Shown: positions 5,277 to 7,884 of the stretch, piece by piece
How positions within the stretch are numbered: position 1 is the stretch's first letter
Layout of the letters: the number at the start of each line of letters is the position of its first letter
Assembly (NCBI GenBank): GCA_031178805.1
Contig: JAPSIJ010000089.1
Location: 1 to 7,884 of the forward strand
Origin: Cellulomonas sp.
Lineage (GTDB): Bacteria; Actinomycetota; Actinomycetes; Actinomycetales; Cellulomonadaceae
Direction: 5' to 3'
DNA: 7,884 nucleotides
Notes under the pieces: model-generated
The model's database searches: none
What the model was told of the DNA's origin: nothing
What the model saw: the letters and a program-made list of their open reading frames with translations, nothing else
Program-made: the position numbers and the translations under genes

Positions 5277-5289
5277 GCGGGCGGGGCGG
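5257..5289. terminator. GC-rich hairpin over the LacI-like stop codon, facing the alpha-galactosidase gene
   Basis: CCGCCCCG (5257-5264) pairs with CGGGGCGG (5282-5289). Inside this, CCCGC (5269-5273) pairs with GCGGG (5277-5281) around the TGA stop codon as the loop, with CCGG (5265-5268) bulged. An alternative register pairs 5257-5266 with 5280-5289 over ten bases. No U-tract follows. It lies at the 37-base convergent junction with the alpha-galactosidase gene and, together with the palindrome at 5210-5246, forms a tandem pair of hairpins. A bidirectional termination or 3'-protection role is likely but not shown. Confidence 0.45.
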
Positions 5290-5313
5290 CGGGGGCGCGG
5301 CGAGCCGGCGGCG

Positions 5314-7473
5314 TCAGACCGCCGTCGCGTGCAGCACCAGCGCCTGCGCCGGCCACAGCGCCGGGATCTGCAGCCCCACGGTGCCCAGCACCCGCCCGGT
5401 GAGCACGACCTCCCCGGCCGCGAGCCACGGCGGGGTGATCCAGCCCCAGCGCGCCGCGCCGACCTCGTCGCGGACCCGCACCCGGTACCGGGCGTCCGGG
5501 CGCAGCCCGTGCAGCCGCACCGGCTCGGGGCGCGCGTCCTCCAGCGTGGCGACCGTGGCGACGGTCCACACCCCGGCGGACCCGTCCGGCGCGACCGCCC
5601 CGGTGACCCGCAGCGCCGGGTCGCGCACGTCGGCGTGCACGGCGGTGCCGGTGTGGACCAGGTCGCGCAGCTCCTTGTACAGCGCCGCGAACCGGGTGAG
5701 CACCGCGACCTCCTCGTCCGAGCAGGACAGCACGTCCCACTCGAACCCGGCCGAGCCCATCAGGCTGGTGGCGAGCCGGTAGGACAGGTCGACCGTGCGG
5801 CCCGAGCTGTGCGCCGTGGGCGGCCCGACGTGGCCGCCGACCAGCTCGGGCGGCAGCAGCAGCTGGGTCCAGCGCTGGATGTCCTGCCGCTCGACGGCGT
5901 CGTTGGAGTCCGACGCCCACACCCGGTCCGTCACCTCGAGGATCCCGAGGTCGCTGCGCGCCCCGCCGGACGAGCAGGACTCGATCTCCAGGCCGGGGTG
6001 CCGCGCCTTGAGGTCCGCGATCAGGTCCAGCACCGCCCGGGTCTGGGCGTGCACCCCGGGCCGGCCGGCGTGCCGGGCGTCCACCAGGTCCCGGTTGTGG
6101 TCCCACTTGATGAAGTCGATGCCGAGCTCGGTGACCAGCGCGTCGATCTGGCCGAGCACGTGGTCGCGGGCCTCCGGCCGCGCGAGGTCGAGCACGTACT
6201 GGGTGCGGAACGACAGCCCGTCCGGGGCCGGCACCTGCGCGAGGTCCTGCAGCAGCCAGTCGGGGTGCGCCCGCGCGAGGTCCGAGTCGAGGCTGACCAT
6301 CTCCGGCTCGAACCACAGGCCGAACTGCATCCCGAGCCCGTGCACCCGGTCCGCGAGCGGGCCGAGCCCGTCCGGCCACACCGCCCGGTCCACCTGCCAG
6401 TCGCCGAGCCCGCGGGTGTCGTCGCGGCGCGCCAGGAACCAGCCGTCGTCCAGCACGAACCGCTCGACGCCGATCGCCGCCGCCCGCTCCGCGAGCCGGG
6501 TCAGCGTCGCGGGGTCGTGGTCGAAGTAGACGGCCTCCCAGGTGTTCAGCACCAGCGGCCGCGGCGTGCGGGGGTGCTGCGGCCGGGAGCGCAGGAACGT
6601 GTGGAACCGGGCGGTCAGGCCGTCCAGGCCGGCGTCGGACCAGGCGAACCAGGCGGTCGGCGCGGCCCAGGTCTCCCCCGGCTCGAGCACCGCCTCGCCG
6701 GGCCGGAGCAGCTCGCCGGCGCCGAGCAGCGTGGGCTGGTCCGGCAGCCGGTCGGTCCGGTAGGTGACGTCCGCGGGCCAGGCCAGGTGCACGCCCCACA
6801 GCTCGCCGTCGCGGTCGCGCGGCGGCTGCGCGGACAGCGCGAGCAGCCACGGCTGGTCGTGCCCGGGCCGGCCCCGCCGGCTCTGCCGCGCCAGGCTGCC
6901 GCGGGGCAGCGGGCCGGTGGCGGGCACCTTCTCGCGGGTCCACCGGCCGGAGAACGTGGTGGCGAGGTCCGCGCGGGTCGGCACGGGCAGCGCCGCCTCC
7001 AGCCACGCCACCTCGACCGGGCCCGGGGCGTCGGCCGCGAGCGCCAGGTGGTGCGTCACGCCCAGCAGCCCGCCGGGGGCCAGCTCCAGCCGCGAGCGCA
7101 GGGTCAGCCCGGCGGCGGCGTCGTCCGCGGTGACCGCCACCGCGTGCCCCTCGTCGTCCGTGGTGACCGCGCCCGGCGTCCACGCCGGGGTGAGCGGCAC
7201 GCCGTCCCGGACGAGCAGCACGCCGGGGCGGCCGGCCCAGCCGTCGGGCTCCTGCGGCAGCAGGGCGGGCTGCGCGGCGGCGTCCAGGGTGCCCGGCGGG
7301 GTCTGCCGGCCGGCGGCCGCGTGCAGCGCGGCGAGGTCGTCCGCGGTCAGCGGGCCGGGGTCCGCACCCCAGTGCTGCACCTGGGCGAGGCCCGCCGCGG
7401 GGTGGGCCAGCACCACGGCGACGCCGTCCCGGCGCAGCACGGTCCAGGCGGGGGGCGTGTCGAGGGTGGTCAC
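5314..7473 (-). CDS. GH36 alpha-galactosidase, cytoplasmic
   Basis: This encodes 719 residues, the normal length for bacterial GH36 alpha-galactosidases (RafA/AgaA type), which release terminal alpha-1,6-galactose from melibiose, raffinose and related oligosaccharides. An N-terminal beta-sandwich spans about 1-290. The (beta/alpha)8 catalytic barrel follows (about 305-620), then a C-terminal beta domain. The catalytic residues are present: nucleophile Asp458 in FIKWDHNRD and acid/base Asp522 in VWASDSNDA. Supporting motifs are VLNTWEAVYFD (308-318), FVLDDGWF (339-346), GLWFEPEMVS (385-394) and the substrate-site loop ESCSSGGAR (498-506). There is no signal peptide, so substrate must be imported. 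The start is GTG 7473, with AAGGAG at 7484-7479 giving five bases of spacing. The gene lies 65 bases downstream of a ROK-type gene in the same orientation, probably as one operon, since no -10 box is visible between them. Confidence 0.96.
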   Translation of the reverse strand: MTTLDTPPAWTVLRRDGVAVVLAHPAAGLAQVQHWGADPGPLTADDLAALHAAAGRQTPPGTLDAAAQPALLPQEPDGWAGRPGVLLVRDGVPLTPAWTPGAVTTDDEGHAVAVTADDAAAGLTLRSRLELAPGGLLGVTHHLALAADAPGPVEVAWLEAALPVPTRADLATTFSGRWTREKVPATGPLPRGSLARQSRRGRPGHDQPWLLALSAQPPRDRDGELWGVHLAWPADVTYRTDRLPDQPTLLGAGELLRPGEAVLEPGETWAAPTAWFAWSDAGLDGLTARFHTFLRSRPQHPRTPRPLVLNTWEAVYFDHDPATLTRLAERAAAIGVERFVLDDGWFLARRDDTRGLGDWQVDRAVWPDGLGPLADRVHGLGMQFGLWFEPEMVSLDSDLARAHPDWLLQDLAQVPAPDGLSFRTQYVLDLARPEARDHVLGQIDALVTELGIDFIKWDHNRDLVDARHAGRPGVHAQTRAVLDLIADLKARHPGLEIESCSSGGARSDLGILEVTDRVWASDSNDAVERQDIQRWTQLLLPPELVGGHVGPPTAHSSGRTVDLSYRLATSLMGSAGFEWDVLSCSDEEVAVLTRFAALYKELRDLVHTGTAVHADVRDPALRVTGAVAPDGSAGVWTVATVATLEDARPEPVRLHGLRPDARYRVRVRDEVGAARWGWITPPWLAAGEVVLTGRVLGTVGLQIPALWPAQALVLHATAV

Positions 7474-7497
7474 GGGCTCTCCTTCGAGTCGGTGGTC

Positions 7498-7538
7498 GTG
7501 CGGTCCGGGCGGTGCGGGTGGTGCGGGTCGTGCGGGGG
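7498..7538. repeat. 9-bp direct repeats in the gap between the second ROK gene and the alpha-galactosidase
   Basis: Three adjacent units GTGCGGGTG (7512-7520), GTGCGGGTC (7521-7529) and GTGCGGGGG (7530-7538) are preceded, after five bases, by GTGCGGTCC (7498-7506). They fill most of the 65-base intergenic gap. They may be simple slippage repeats or repeated binding sites. On the minus strand they read as a C-rich run with few purines, which could be relevant to Rho-type loading, but nothing proves it. Confidence 0.5.
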
Positions 7539-7884
7539 TCAGGCGGGGGCCGGGGCGAGGGCGGCGCGCGGCGGCACCGGCACCGCCCCGGCGGTGCGGG
7601 CCTCGGCGGGCCGGCCGAGCGGCGACCGGAGCACGACGAGCGCCCCGCCCACCGCCGCGGACACCCGCACGTCCCGGGACAGCCGCACCCGGACCGGCCG
7701 CAGCAGCCGCGCCAGCGCCCCGGCGTCGACCGCGGCCTGCACCCGGTCCACGTACAACGGTCCCGCGACGCCGAACGCCGGCCCGGCGAGGACCAGCGTG
7801 TCGAGGTCGAACAGGTTGAGCAGCGTGACGGCCGCGGTGCCGAGCCAGTCCGCGGACGCCGCGACCAGCATGCCCGCCGCGGGG
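7539..7884 (-). CDS. ROK-family protein, C-terminal part (cut by the window edge)
   Basis: The frame is open at the right edge and reads about 114 residues to a stop at 7539-7541; the N-terminus lies beyond the window. The visible part, with SADWLGTAAVTLLNLFDLDT then LVLAGPAFGVAGPLY, is the last alpha/beta unit of a ROK actin-like domain. It resembles the same part of the ROK regulator at 3096-4328, which has SAGYLADAAVTVAHLLDVDS then VVLAGPAFSTAGSLY. The shared LAGPAF and AGxLY blocks suggest close paralogues. About 25 residues rich in Ala and Pro follow the domain. The ATG at 7871 is internal, not a start. Whether this member has a helix-turn-helix (regulator) or is a sugar kinase cannot be seen. 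It is likely co-transcribed with the downstream alpha-galactosidase gene and may regulate it. Confidence 0.82.
   Translation of the reverse strand, partial: PAAGMLVAASADWLGTAAVTLLNLFDLDTLVLAGPAFGVAGPLYVDRVQAAVDAGALARLLRPVRVRLSRDVRVSAAVGGALVVLRSPLGRPAEARTAGAVPVPPRAALAPAPA

Noticed and set aside
5000..7183. Long open frame on the minus strand overlapping the alpha-galactosidase gene
   Set aside because: It is a shifted-frame shadow of the alpha-galactosidase gene, with very high Arg/Gly/Ala content and no recognisable domain. Long open frames are expected by chance at this GC content.
1..7884. CRISPR array, tRNA, rRNA, insertion sequence or phage attachment site
   Set aside because: I saw no regularly spaced repeats, no cloverleaf-type sequence, no transposase motif and no target-site duplications on either strand.

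Overview
The window is extremely GC-rich (G or C dominates almost every third codon position), gene-dense and rich in GTG starts. This points to a high-GC actinobacterium. A Cellulomonas-like member of the Micrococcales is my best guess from the GC level, the gene families and the apparent leaderless promoters, but I cannot prove the genus. Eight protein genes are visible, two of them cut by the window edges. I see no rRNA, tRNA, insertion sequence, CRISPR array, phage gene or attachment site. No gene-free stretch exceeds about 160 bases.

Left part (1-3086): the 3' end of an SRPBCC/AHSA1-type protein is followed by a small VOC/glyoxalase-like protein on the same strand. Convergent to these is a PadR-family repressor with a long Gly/His-rich N-terminal tail. 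Its promoter carries a clear AT-rich palindrome over the -10 box and appears to give a leaderless, autoregulated transcript. Divergent from padR is a polytopic membrane protein of the lipase maturation factor (LMF) family.

Right part (3096-7884): this looks like an alpha-galactoside utilisation locus. A ROK-family regulator (minus strand) is divergent from a LacI-type sugar-sensor protein (plus strand) that has no DNA-binding domain. Their shared 81-bp control region holds a perfect 14-bp inverted repeat that places the same extended -10 element 6-7 bases before each start codon, so both genes look leaderless. Next, on the minus strand, is a full-length cytoplasmic GH36 alpha-galactosidase with intact catalytic residues. 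Upstream of it in the same orientation is the C-terminal part of a second ROK-type protein that resembles the first. A plausible reading is that two ROK proteins and a HTH-less LacI-type sensor respond to galactosides or related sugars and control the hydrolase. No transporter is present in the window.

All three convergent gene junctions have gaps of only 7, 9 and 37 bp and carry GC-rich inverted repeats across or beside the stop codons. The one at 3073-3109 and the pair at 5210-5289 are the strongest and are probably bidirectional 3'-end structures. Most of the content is ordinary. The best candidates for something new are the ROK / HTH-less LacI divergent pair with its symmetric promoter, and the zinc-motif-less ROK protein.
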